NCBI RefSeq assembly: GCF_030865425.1
Contig: NZ_JAVFCB010000005.1
Span: forward strand, 153,974-217,973
DNA length: 64,000 nt
Origin: Microbacterium capsulatum
GTDB lineage: Bacteria; Actinomycetota; Actinomycetes; Actinomycetales; Microbacteriaceae
Reading direction: 5' to 3'
Positions within the stretch are counted from its first letter, which is position 1; each line of letters starts with the position of its first letter. Below are positions 8,177-17,456 of this stretch, piece after piece. Under the pieces are notes generated by a model that saw only the letters and a list, made by a program, of their open reading frames with translations, was not told the origin of the DNA and did not search any database. Both the position numbers and the translations under genes were made by a program.

Positions 8177-8956
8177 ATGAGCACGACGGGCAACGGCGAG
8201 GTCGGCGAGCCTCTTCCGACCGGCGATCTCTTCCTTCGCCTCGACCGCTCCGGACGCATACCGCTCTACTACCAGATCGCCGAGATCATCGAGGCGGCGA
8301 TCGCCGACGGCACGCTGCCCACCGGCATCCGGCTCGAGAACGAGGTGTCGCTCGGCGAGCGTCTCGGCATCTCCCGCCCGACGATCCGGCGGGCGATCCA
8401 GGAGCTGGTGAACAAGGGGCTGCTGGTGCGGCGTCGCGGCATCGGCACCCAGGTCGTGCAGCGACCGGTGACCCGCAAGTTCGAGCTCTCCGGGCTCTAC
8501 GACGACCTGCTGCGCGGCTCGCGGAACCCCACCACGGATCTTCTCGTGCGCGAGGTCGTCCCCGCCGATGCGGAGACGGCGAAGATCCTCTCCGTGCCGG
8601 AGGGGGTGGACGTGCTGCACCTGCGTCGCCTCCGGTATGCGGACGGCGTGCCGCTCGCCGTGCTCGAGAACTCGCTGCCCATCGAGTTCGCCTCGATCGC
8701 CGACGACGACCTCAGGACGCGGGGCCTCTACGGCGTGCTCCAGGGGCGGGGCACGCAGATCAGCGTGGCGTATCAGCAGGTCGGCGCGCGCGGCGCCACG
8801 GCCGAGGAAGGCCGGCTTCTCGGCATCCCCGAGGGCGCCGCGGTGCTCACGATGGAGCGCACGGCGTACAACAACGACGGCCGGGCCGTCGAGTTCGGCC
8901 GGCACTGCTACCGGCCCGATCTCTACTCGTTCGAGATGACGCTCGTCAACAGCTGA
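8177..8956 (+). CDS. GntR family regulator, HutC subfamily (UTRA domain)
   Basis: 259 residues from ATG 8177, chosen because AGGGGG at 8167-8172 is a good SD whereas ATG 8132 lies in the promoter. The N-terminal winged helix reads IPLYYQIAEIIEAAIADG, then GISRPTIRRAIQELVNKGLL, then RRRGIGTQV. A UTRA ligand-binding domain follows, ending in FGRHCYRPDLYSFEMTL, the usual close for HutC-type proteins. This subfamily normally represses adjacent catabolic genes until a pathway ligand binds. Its place at the end of the duplicated transporter/hydrolase/binding-protein island makes it the likely local regulator. Confidence 0.9.
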   Translation: MSTTGNGEVGEPLPTGDLFLRLDRSGRIPLYYQIAEIIEAAIADGTLPTGIRLENEVSLGERLGISRPTIRRAIQELVNKGLLVRRRGIGTQVVQRPVTRKFELSGLYDDLLRGSRNPTTDLLVREVVPADAETAKILSVPEGVDVLHLRRLRYADGVPLAVLENSLPIEFASIADDDLRTRGLYGVLQGRGTQISVAYQQVGARGATAEEGRLLGIPEGAAVLTMERTAYNNDGRAVEFGRHCYRPDLYSFEMTLVNS

Positions 8957-8981
8957 TCCGGGCGATCGCCGTGCGCCGGCG

Positions 8982-10190
8982 TCAGACCCGGTCGGCGAGG
9001 ATCGCGTGCCGCTTGTCGCCGACGCGCACGAGGATCAGCGTCGCCGCCTCGGCGCCGCGCAAGGCCAGCTTCTTGCGGAACACGGCGGGATCCACGTCCA
9101 CTCCGCGCTTCTTGATCTCGAGCCGGCCGATGCCGGCCTTCTTCAGCGTCGCGCCGATCACCTTCGGGTTCATCGGCAGCACCTCGCGCACCCGGAACGA
9201 TGCCGCGAACGGGCTGTCGGCGGGCGCGTCGGAGGTGAGGTACGCGATGTGCGGATCGAGCATGCCCGCGTCGAGGCTGCGGGCGAGGTCGCCGATGAGC
9301 CGGGCGCGGATCACCGCCCCGTCGGGCTCGTGCAGATAGGCGCCGAGTTCGCGGACCTCGGCGTCCTCGGCGTCGGCGGGCGCGGTCAGCTCGTGGCTGC
9401 GGTCGCCGCGGATCACGAGAGCCGCTCGCCGGACGCCCTCGCGGGCGAGGATCCCCGACCACAGCACGAGCTCGACGACGTCGCCGTCCGCGCTCACCCA
9501 CTGCGCCTCGACGCCGGCGGGGATCGCGTCGCGATCGTGCGCGGGCCCGAGCTTGATGCCGGTCGGGATCCGCTCCGCGAGCGCGAACGCCCAGTCCAGC
9601 GACGGTGAGTAGTCGTCGGCGGAGACCCGCTTGGTCTCGCTGTGCCCCGAGGTGCGCCGGGCGGGATCCAGCCAGACCGCCTCGGTCCCTGTCTCCGAGT
9701 TCGTCGAAGAGCCCGGCGCATGATCCTGCGCGAACCCGTGCCGCACCTCGGCGTCCGACCCGAACGGCGCGAGGTTGAACGCCGCCAGCGCGGCCGTGAC
9801 CTCGTCCGCGTCCACCGCGGTGACCCGCAGGCCGGCGCCGGCGAAGGCGAGCGCGTCGCCGCCGATCCCGCAGCCGAGATCCGACACGTGCCCGACGCCG
9901 GCCGACCGCATCCGGCCGGCGTGCCGTGCGGCGACGCCGAGCCGGGTCGCCTGCTCGAGCCCCGCCCGCGTGAACAGCATGCGCGGGGCGAACTCGCCGA
10001 ACTTCGCGGTGGCCTTCGTGCGCAGCCGGGCCTGCCCGACCACGGCCGAGACGAACGCGGGGGAGTGCCCGGCGGACCGCAGCCGCATCACGGCCTTCGC
10101 GGCGGCGTCGGTGGACTCGATCGGCCCGAGCTCGTCCAGCATCCGCAGTGCCTCGGGCGTCAGCAGGGTCGTGAGCTCGGCCATGTCCAT
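8982..10190 (-). CDS. SAM-dependent methyltransferase with THUMP-like domain
   Basis: 402 residues. A class I SAM-binding motif DLGCGIGGDALAFAGAGL lies near residue 105, followed by the acidic AVDADEV, and a C-terminal THUMP-like region ends about 90 residues later in PMNPKVIGATLKKAG and EIKKRGVDVDP. This combination is widespread in actinobacteria and is probably an RNA or small-molecule methyltransferase; the substrate is not established. Leaderless: TAGGCT, six bases, then ATG GAC ATG. It is divergent from groES, and its start is only 44 bases from the first CIRCE box. Confidence 0.8.
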   Translation of the reverse strand: MDMAELTTLLTPEALRMLDELGPIESTDAAAKAVMRLRSAGHSPAFVSAVVGQARLRTKATAKFGEFAPRMLFTRAGLEQATRLGVAARHAGRMRSAGVGHVSDLGCGIGGDALAFAGAGLRVTAVDADEVTAALAAFNLAPFGSDAEVRHGFAQDHAPGSSTNSETGTEAVWLDPARRTSGHSETKRVSADDYSPSLDWAFALAERIPTGIKLGPAHDRDAIPAGVEAQWVSADGDVVELVLWSGILAREGVRRAALVIRGDRSHELTAPADAEDAEVRELGAYLHEPDGAVIRARLIGDLARSLDAGMLDPHIAYLTSDAPADSPFAASFRVREVLPMNPKVIGATLKKAGIGRLEIKKRGVDVDPAVFRKKLALRGAEAATLILVRVGDKRHAILADRV

Positions 10191-10234
10191 CCGTCCAGCC
10201 TAGGGCGGGGCGCCTCCGCGGAACTCCCGCCCGG

Positions 10235-10261
10235 CTGGCACTCGCATTGCATGAGTGCCAG
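10235..10261. promoter_or_regulatory. CIRCE-like HrcA operator 1
   Basis: CTGGCACTC-N9-GAGTGCCAG, a perfect palindrome with the CIRCE architecture. It overlaps the -35 element of groES (TTGCAT, 10247-10252). Confidence 0.8.
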
Positions 10262-10276
10262 CGATGTGCCTAGACT
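10247..10276 (+). promoter_or_regulatory. groES promoter
   Basis: TTGCAT (10247-10252), 18-base spacer, TAGACT (10271-10276). The -35 sits in the first CIRCE box and transcription would start at about the second one. Confidence 0.6.
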
Positions 10277-10280
10277 GTCG

Positions 10281-10307
10281 TTAGCACTCTCGGGCTGAGG
10301 GTGCTAA
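10281..10307. promoter_or_regulatory. CIRCE HrcA operator 2
   Basis: TTAGCACTC-N9-GGGTGCTAA, one base from the canonical TTAGCACTC-N9-GAGTGCTAA. It covers the predicted start of groES transcription, so HrcA would repress unless heat shock inactivates it. Confidence 0.9.
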
Positions 10308-10339
10308 CCAGTCTTGAACCGTCAAGAAAGAGGTAGACC

Positions 10340-10636
10340 GTGTCGGTTTCCATCAAGCCGCTCGAGGACCGCATCGTCATCAAGCAGGTCGAGGCCGAGC
10401 AGACCACCGCGAGTGGCCTGGTCATCCCCGACACCGCCAAGGAGAAGCCCCAGGAGGGCGAGGTCGTGGCCGTGGGCCCCGGCCGCATCGACGACAACGG
10501 CAACCGCGTTCCGCTCGACGTGACCGTCGGCGACCGCGTGCTCTACAGCAAGTACGGCGGGACCGAGGTGAAGTTCGGCGCCGAGGAGTTCCTCGTGCTG
10601 TCGGCTCGCGACGTCCTCGCGGTGGTCGTGCGCTGA
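10340..10636 (+). CDS. groES: Co-chaperonin GroES (Cpn10)
   Basis: 98 residues, standard GroES length. [20 protein letters not shown] opens the beta-barrel, the mobile loop is around [17 protein letters not shown] (residues 18-35), and [16 protein letters not shown] ends the fold. It caps the GroEL folding chamber in the cytoplasm. Two CIRCE boxes upstream show HrcA heat-shock control. It is monocistronic: a strong terminator follows and the next gene is an unrelated transporter, so groEL must be elsewhere. SD AAAGAGG lies before ATG 10340. Confidence 0.98.
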   Translation: MSVSIKPLEDRIVIKQVEAEQTTASGLVIPDTAKEKPQEGEVVAVGPGRIDDNGNRVPLDVTVGDRVLYSKYGGTEVKFGAEEFLVLSARDVLAVVVR

Positions 10637-10652
10637 GCTCGCACTGACGTAT

Positions 10653-10687
10653 CGAAGGCCCGGATGCCCTGCGCATCCGGGCCTTCG
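10653..10687 (+). terminator. groES terminator
   Basis: CGAAGGCCCGGATGC (10653-10667), loop CCTGC, GCATCCGGGCCTTCG (10673-10687): perfect 15-bp stem 16 bases after the groES stop. Confidence 0.85.
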
Positions 10688-10734
10688 TCGTCCCCGGCCC
10701 CCGGGATCCGGCCCCCCGGCCCCCCGGCCCCCGG

Positions 10735-10793
10735 GGATCCGATCCGGCCCCGAGGATCCGATCCGGCCCCGGAGGATCCGATCCGGCCTCGGA
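10735..10793. repeat. GATC-rich tandem repeat, about three 19-20-bp units
   Basis: Units GGATCCGATCCGGCCCCG plus A or GA start at 10735, 10754 and 10774; a related C/G-rich stretch precedes them from 10692. It lies in the 370-bp gap between groES and rarD, which holds no gene I can support. Confidence 0.8.
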
Positions 10794-10871
10794 AAACGGA
10801 GAGGATCGCGGCGCGTCGCGGACGGATCCCCATCGACACGCCGGATCGACGGACCCGGCTCTCCGTTTTCC
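10791..10871. repeat. Long-armed inverted repeat in the groES-rarD gap
   Basis: GGAAAACGGAGAG (10791-10803) and CTCTCCGTTTTCC (10859-10871) are perfect 13-bp arms around a 55-base GATC-rich loop. It adjoins the GGATCC tandem repeat. No poly-T follows, so it is not an obvious terminator. Confidence 0.75.
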
Positions 10872-10886
10872 GGCGAGAAGAGCAGC

Positions 10887-10925
10887 GTGGGGCGTGAGCG
10901 TGGGGAGTGAGCGTGGGGTGTGAGC
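10887..10925. repeat. Three 13-bp tandem repeats
   Basis: GTGGGG-C/A/T-GTGAGC three times in succession (10887, 10900, 10913; the second unit reads AGTGAGC after GTGGGG), upstream of rarD. Confidence 0.8.
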
Positions 10926-11006
10926 GCGGAGAGATTGAACAAGCAGGGCCGAGCCGAGAGGGCAGGCGGACCATCCGGGGGAGCGCCGTCGCATTAGGGT
11001 TGATCG

Positions 11007-11945
11007 GTGACCACCACTGAACGCAGCGCCCAGTCCGTCGGCGTCGCCTCGGCGGTCGGCGCCTACCTGCTCTGGGGCCTTCTCGCCCTCTACTTCCTGC
11101 TGCTGGAGCCGACCGGCGCGTGGGAGCTGGTGGCATGGCGCGTCGCGCTGTCCTTCGTCTTCTGCCTGATCCTGCTCACGGTCACCCGCGGCTGGGCCCG
11201 CGTCATCGCGATCCTGCGGCAGCCGCGCCTGGCCGCGCTCACGGCCCTCGCCGGCGCGCTCATCTACGTCAACTGGCAGGTGTTCGTCCTCGCCACCCTC
11301 GGCGGCAACATCGTCGAGACGAGCCTCGGCTACTTCATCAACCCGATCGCCACGATGCTGCTCGGCTTCTTCGTGCTGCACGAGCGGATCCGCCGGATGC
11401 AGTGGGTCGCGATCGGGATCACCGTCGTCGCGATCGGTGTGATCGTCTTCGCGTACGGGAAGTTCCCCTGGATCGCGCTGCTCCTGACCGCGTCGTTCGG
11501 CCTGTACGGCCTGGTCAAGAAGAAGATCGGACCCTCCGTCGACGCGATCAGCGGGCTCACCCTGGAGTCGCTCTGGCTGCTGCCGGTCGCGGTCGTGCAG
11601 CTCATCGCGGTGGGCGCGACGACCGGGATCACGATGGGCGCGAACGGTCCCGTGCACGCGCTGCTGCTGAGCTTCGCCGGGATCGCCACGGCCGTGCCGC
11701 TGCTGCTCTTCGCGGCCGGGACGCGCCGGATCGGCCTCGTCGCGATCGGTATGATCCAGTTCATCACCCCGGTCATGCAGTTCGCCGAGGGGGTGCTCCT
11801 CAAGCACGAGGAGATGCCACCGGCGCGCTGGATCGGATTCGCCGTGATGTGGATCGCGATCGCCGTGTTCGTCGCCGACCTCGCGGTCACCGCACGGCGC
11901 GAACGGAGCCGCTCCGCGCTCGAGGCGACCCCCGATCCGCTCTGA
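11007..11945 (+). CDS. rarD: EamA family transporter RarD
   Basis: 312 residues with ten hydrophobic segments and the RarD hallmark SLGYFINPI near residue 107, plus AYLLWGLLALYF in the first segment. EamA proteins are inner-membrane drug/metabolite transporters; RarD was named from chloramphenicol-sensitivity work, and its physiological substrate is unknown. The GTG start at 11007 is six bases after TAGGGT, so the mRNA is probably leaderless. A basic, proline-containing tail follows the last segment. Unrelated neighbours suggest a single-gene unit. Confidence 0.9.
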   Translation: MTTTERSAQSVGVASAVGAYLLWGLLALYFLLLEPTGAWELVAWRVALSFVFCLILLTVTRGWARVIAILRQPRLAALTALAGALIYVNWQVFVLATLGGNIVETSLGYFINPIATMLLGFFVLHERIRRMQWVAIGITVVAIGVIVFAYGKFPWIALLLTASFGLYGLVKKKIGPSVDAISGLTLESLWLLPVAVVQLIAVGATTGITMGANGPVHALLLSFAGIATAVPLLLFAAGTRRIGLVAIGMIQFITPVMQFAEGVLLKHEEMPPARWIGFAVMWIAIAVFVADLAVTARRERSRSALEATPDPL

Positions 11946-12005
11946 CATCGGATTCGGGATCCCATCGACATGCGCGGGAATGAAACGCTCAGATTCCGCG
12001 CTTAG

Positions 12006-13544
<1,539 letters not shown>

Positions 13545-13590
13545 CCCGAAGCCGTCCGTCCCGCGCCGGGACGGATGGCTGGACGGAAGA

Positions 13591-13630
13591 CGAATGGCGG
13601 GCGGATCCCTACGGATCCTCCCGCCATTCG
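13591..13630 (+). terminator. guaB terminator
   Basis: CGAATGGCGGG-CGGATCC, loop CTAC, GGATCCT-CCCGCCATTCG, then TCGTTTCTC. It lies between the convergent guaB and DHA2 exporter genes. Confidence 0.75.
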
Positions 13631-13659
13631 TCGTTTCTCCCGCCGGATGATCGTGTGGA

Positions 13660-15150
13660 TCACGCCGCCGGGACGGGCTCCGGTGCGGTAGACGCCGACG
13701 CCGACGCCGACGCCGACTCGGACTCCGCCGCGATCGCGGCCTCCCCGGCCCCGTGCGCACCCCGGCCCGCCGGCAGCAGCAGGGCGATGAGCGTCGCGGC
13801 GAAGAGCACGGCGGATCCGGTGAGCACGGCGGGGCGCGCGGCGTCGACGTAGTGGTCGGGCAGCAGCTGACCGCCCGCGCCGACGAAGATCGCCGTCATC
13901 ACCGCGGTGCCGAGCGCGACGCCGAGCTCGCGGACGGTCGAGTTCACGCCGGACGCCTTGGCGTGGTCGACCAGCCCGAGCGTGGCGAGCAGCGCGGTCG
14001 CGGAGGGCGCGAACACGAGTCCCATGCCCACGCCGGCGAGGATGAACGGCGCGACGAGCGTGGCGTAGTCGAGGTCGCGCGTGATCTCCAGGCCCATCCA
14101 GCCGAGGGCGACGCCCTGCAGCAGCAGGCCGGCCACGAGGAGGATCCTGGTCCCGACGCGCGGCGCGATGATGCCGGCGATCGGGGCGACGAACATCGGC
14201 GCGAGCGTCCACGGCGTGGTCTGCACGGCGGCTTCGAGCGGCGTCGCTCCCTTCACGACCTGCAGGTACTGGATGAGGATGAAGACGGATCCGAACGTCC
14301 CGAAGCTGAACGCGAAGCCGACGACGTTCGTGATCGAGAAGGACCGGTCCCGGAACAGGCGCAGCGGCATGAGCGGGGTGCGCGAGCGCAGCTGCCAGAC
14401 GAGGAACGCGAGCACGAGCGCACCGCCCAGGGCGAGCTCGGCGATCACGCCGACCGAGTCCCAGCCGTCGTCGTTGCCGCGCACGATCGCGTGCACGAGC
14501 GCGAGCACCCCGGCCGCCGCGAGCACCGCGCCCGGCACGTCGATGCGGACGCGCGCGCCGAAGTCGTTGTTCAGCACGAGCAGGGCGAGCGGGATCGCCA
14601 CGATCGCGACGGGCACGTTGATCCAGAAGATCGCCTGCCAGTTCCAGCCCTCCATGATCGCGCCGCCGATGAGCGGGCCGACGGCGACGCCGAGGCCGGA
14701 CACGCCGCCCCAGATGCCGATCGCGAGCGCCCGGCGTGCGGCCGGAACCGCGCCGGTGAGCAGCGCCAGCGAGAGCGGCATGACCGCCGCGGCGCCGAGA
14801 CCCTGCGCGGTGCGGGCGGCGATCAGCTGGCCCGGGTCCGCGCTGAGCGCGGCGAAGAGGGAGCCGGCGCCGAACAGGGCGATGCCGGCCGCGAACACGG
14901 TGCGGCGGCCGAACCGGTCGCCGAGCGCGGAGAAGACGAGGATCGCACCGGCGAAAGCGAGCGTGTAGGCGTTCACGAACCACTGCAGCTGCTCGATGCT
15001 CGCGCCCATCTCGCGGTGCAGCACGGGCAGGGCGTTGGTCATGACGAGGTTGTCGAGGGTCGCCATGAACATCGGCAGTGCCGCGGCGGCGATGACGAGG
15101 GCGATCGGATGCGGGCGGCGGGCCGCGACGGCGGGGGAGGACTCGGACAT
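13660..15150 (-). CDS. MFS drug exporter, DHA2 family (EmrB/QacA type, 14 TM)
   Basis: 496 residues from the ATG at 15150, chosen over the in-frame ATG at 15168 because TGGAG lies seven bases before it. The DHA2 hallmarks are ATLDNLVMTNALPVL in segment 1, DRFGRRTVF in loop 2-3, and GVSGLGVAVGPLIGGAIMEG (motif C). Fourteen segments can be traced. The C-terminal tail is a low-complexity Ser-Ala run encoded by a GACGCC-type microsatellite (13691-13724). A TetR gene is divergent with a palindrome between them, the standard layout of a regulated efflux pump. Substrate not predictable. Confidence 0.9.
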   Translation of the reverse strand: MSESSPAVAARRPHPIALVIAAAALPMFMATLDNLVMTNALPVLHREMGASIEQLQWFVNAYTLAFAGAILVFSALGDRFGRRTVFAAGIALFGAGSLFAALSADPGQLIAARTAQGLGAAAVMPLSLALLTGAVPAARRALAIGIWGGVSGLGVAVGPLIGGAIMEGWNWQAIFWINVPVAIVAIPLALLVLNNDFGARVRIDVPGAVLAAAGVLALVHAIVRGNDDGWDSVGVIAELALGGALVLAFLVWQLRSRTPLMPLRLFRDRSFSITNVVGFAFSFGTFGSVFILIQYLQVVKGATPLEAAVQTTPWTLAPMFVAPIAGIIAPRVGTRILLVAGLLLQGVALGWMGLEITRDLDYATLVAPFILAGVGMGLVFAPSATALLATLGLVDHAKASGVNSTVRELGVALGTAVMTAIFVGAGGQLLPDHYVDAARPAVLTGSAVLFAATLIALLLPAGRGAHGAGEAAIAAESESASASASASTAPEPVPAA

Positions 15151-15198
15151 GGAAGCTCCAGTTGTCATTGGATGATTACTTGCCTGGGAAGCAATGTA

Positions 15199-15214
15199 GT
15201 AATCCCATGATTAC
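15199..15214. promoter_or_regulatory. Candidate TetR operator between exporter and tetR
   Basis: GTAATC-CCAT-GATTAC is a perfect palindrome; a further GATTACT at 15174-15180 pairs with AGTAATC at 15198-15204, and TTGC-N7-GCAA (15180-15194) lies inside that. The whole 15174-15218 stretch sits between the two divergent starts. Confidence 0.6.
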
Positions 15215-15245
15215 AAGTCAAGTCATTCGCTGATAATCTTTCGGG

Positions 15246-15893
15246 ATGACATCCGCAACGGCTTCCGGCAGGGCCGCCGAGCCCGAGGACACGGGCCGCC
15301 GCCTCTCCTCGGACGAGCGTCGTGCGCAGATCATCCTCGCCGCGCTCACGGTGTTCGGCGCGCGCGGCTACGAGGGCGCGACCACCGACGAGGTCGCCCG
15401 AGCGGCCGGCGTGAGCCAGCCCTACGTCGTGCGGCTGTTCGGCTCCAAGGAGAACCTCTTCCTCGCCACGATCGGCTTCGCGCTCGATCGGCTGCTCGGC
15501 GCGTTCCGCGCCGCGCTCGCCGCCCCGGACGAGGGCGGCGAGAACCCGGTCGGCAAGCGGATCGGCGAGGCGTACGTCGATCTCATCGAGGTGCGCGGCC
15601 TGCATCAGACCCTCGCGCACGCGTATCTGCTCGGCAGCCACCCGACGATCGGCGTCGCTGCACGCCGCGGCTTCGCCGAGGTCTGGCGGTTCTTCCGCGA
15701 CGAGATGGGACTGGACGCCGACGAGGCCCGCAGCTTCCTGGCCGAGGGCATGCTGATCAGCACCCTGATCGGCCTGCGGATCGTCGACGACTACGGATCC
15801 GATCCGCAGATCACCGAGCTGTTCCGGGCGTGCTTCCCGAACAAGCTGCCGCACGTGCTCGAGGTGCTGCCGCGCAGCGAGCACCGCCTGTAG
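15246..15893 (+). CDS. TetR family regulator
   Basis: 215 residues. The N-terminal HTH reads RRAQIILAALTVFGARGYEG, then TTDEVARAAGVSQPYVVRLFGSKENLFLATIGF, a clear TetR DNA-binding domain; the rest is an all-helical ligand domain without recognisable pocket. Leaderless: TAATCT at 15234-15239, six bases, ATG. It is transcribed divergently from the DHA2 exporter and probably represses both genes through the palindromes at 15174-15214, released by the drug the pump exports. Confidence 0.92.
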   Translation: MTSATASGRAAEPEDTGRRLSSDERRAQIILAALTVFGARGYEGATTDEVARAAGVSQPYVVRLFGSKENLFLATIGFALDRLLGAFRAALAAPDEGGENPVGKRIGEAYVDLIEVRGLHQTLAHAYLLGSHPTIGVAARRGFAEVWRFFRDEMGLDADEARSFLAEGMLISTLIGLRIVDDYGSDPQITELFRACFPNKLPHVLEVLPRSEHRL

Positions 15894-15954
15894 CGGCGGT
15901 CCGGGCGGGCGCCGCGGCTTCCCCGCGTCGGCGGTGCGGCGTAGCGTGACGGGC

Positions 15955-16230
15955 ATGTGCCGCAGCATCCACACCCTTCACAACTTCGAGCCCGCCGCCA
16001 CCTCCGACGAGGTGCACGCCGCCGCCCTGCAGTACGTGCGCAAGATCGCCGGGACGACCAAGCCGTCCAAGGCGAACCAGGAGGCGTTCGACCACGCCGT
16101 CGCCGAGATCGCGCACCTCACCCAGCACCTGCTCGACGACCTCGTCGCGACCACGCCGCCGAAGAACCGCGAGGAGGAGGCCGAGAAGAAGCGCGCCCGC
16201 GCGATCGCCTCCGGGCGCTACGCCGCCTGA
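15955..16230 (+). CDS. DUF2277 family protein
   Basis: 91 residues starting MCRSIHTLHNFEP, with the family-defining HAAALQYVRKIAG and TKPSKANQEAFDHAV. DUF2277 is a small conserved actinobacterial protein of unknown function. The start at ATG 15955 is preferred to the upstream 15934 because the family begins with MCRSI and TAGCGT stands seven bases before it (leaderless). The acidic/basic C-terminal stretch NREEEAEKKRARA is probably helical and cytoplasmic. Confidence 0.9.
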   Translation: MCRSIHTLHNFEPAATSDEVHAAALQYVRKIAGTTKPSKANQEAFDHAVAEIAHLTQHLLDDLVATTPPKNREEEAEKKRARAIASGRYAA

Positions 16231-16302
16231 TCCCCGGGCGCGGCCACGGACCGCACCCCCGTCTGACCCGTGACGCAGAGGCGGGCCGGGTAGTCTGAGG
16301 GG

Positions 16303-17427
16303 GTGACTCAGGAGATCGAGCTCGGCCGAGGCAAGCGCGCTCGTCGCGCATACACGTTCGACGACATCGCGGTGGTGCCCTCCCGGCGCACCCGCAACCC
16401 GGAGGACGTCTCCACGGCGTGGACGATCGACGCGTTCCCGTTCGAGATCCCGGTCATCGGCGCCCCGATGGACTCCGTGATCAGCCCGCGCACCGCGATC
16501 ATGCTCGGTCAGCTCGGCGGACTCGGCGTCCTCGACCTCGAGGGCCTGTGGACCCGGTACGAGAACCCCGAGCCCCTGCTCGACGAGATCGCCGGGCTCG
16601 ACGAGACGCGGGCGACCGCGCGCATGCAGCAGCTGTACTCCGAGCCGATCAAGCCCGCGCTCATCAAGGAGCGCCTCGCCGAGATCCGCGAGGCCGGCGT
16701 CACGGTCGCGGGCTCCCTCACTCCGCAGCGCACCCAGGAGCTCTACCAGACCGTGGTCGAGGCGGGCGTCGACCTGTTCGTCATCCGTGGGACGACCGTC
16801 TCGGCCGAGCACGTGTCGAGCGTCGCCGAGCCGCTGAACCTGAAGAAGTTCATCTACGACCTCGACGTGCCGGTGATCGTCGGCGGCGCCGCCACCTACA
16901 CCGCCGCCCTGCACCTGATGCGCACGGGCGCCGCCGGCGTGCTCGTCGGCTTCGGCGGGGGAGCGGCCTCCACGACCCGGGCGACCCTCGGGATCCACGC
17001 GCCGATGGCGACCGCGGTCTCCGACGTCGCCGCCGCCCGCCGCGACTACCTCGACGAGTCGGGAGGGCGCTACGTGCACGTGATCGCCGACGGCGGCGTG
17101 GGCACCTCGGGCGACATCGTGAAGGCCCTGGCCACCGGCGCCGACGCGGTCATGCTCGGCGTCGCCCTCGCGCGCGCCACCGACGCCCCCGGCCGCGGCT
17201 ACCACTGGGGCCCCGAGGCGCACCACCCGAAGCTGCCCCGCGGCCGCCGCGTGGCGGTCGACGGCGTCGCGACGCTGGAGGAGATCCTCTACGGCCCGGC
17301 CCCCGTCGCCGACGGCACGGCCAACCTCATCGGGGCCCTGCGCAAGTCGATGGCGACCACCGGATACTCCGACCTCAAGGAGTTCCAGCGCGTCGAGGTC
17401 GTGCTCTCGCCGTACGAGCGCTCCTGA
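16303..17427 (+). CDS. guaB3: GuaB3 family IMP dehydrogenase-related protein, catalytic Cys absent
   Basis: 374 residues, a CBS-less IMPDH/GMPR barrel. It begins GRGKRARRAYTFDDIAVVPS, has FEIPVIGAPMDSVISP and RYVHVIADGGVGTSGDIVKA, and ends LRKSMATTGYSDLKEFQ. Where IMPDH has the catalytic loop ICTTR, this protein reads GGGAASTTRATLGIH, with Ser in place of Cys. As I recall, mycobacterial GuaB3 also lacks the Cys, while cyanobacterial GuaB3 keeps it and is a GMP reductase. So catalysis is doubtful and a regulatory or altered role is possible. GTG start is six bases after TAGTCT (16291-16296): leaderless. Confidence 0.92.
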   Translation: MTQEIELGRGKRARRAYTFDDIAVVPSRRTRNPEDVSTAWTIDAFPFEIPVIGAPMDSVISPRTAIMLGQLGGLGVLDLEGLWTRYENPEPLLDEIAGLDETRATARMQQLYSEPIKPALIKERLAEIREAGVTVAGSLTPQRTQELYQTVVEAGVDLFVIRGTTVSAEHVSSVAEPLNLKKFIYDLDVPVIVGGAATYTAALHLMRTGAAGVLVGFGGGAASTTRATLGIHAPMATAVSDVAAARRDYLDESGGRYVHVIADGGVGTSGDIVKALATGADAVMLGVALARATDAPGRGYHWGPEAHHPKLPRGRRVAVDGVATLEEILYGPAPVADGTANLIGALRKSMATTGYSDLKEFQRVEVVLSPYERS

Positions 17428-17456
17428 TCCGCCGCAGCACCGCTCCCGAACGCACC

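Noticed and set aside
13691..13724. GACGCC microsatellite at the exporter 3' end as a phase-variation switch
   Set aside because: It is a multiple of three at the C-terminal tail, so length changes would not shift the frame or affect the membrane core.
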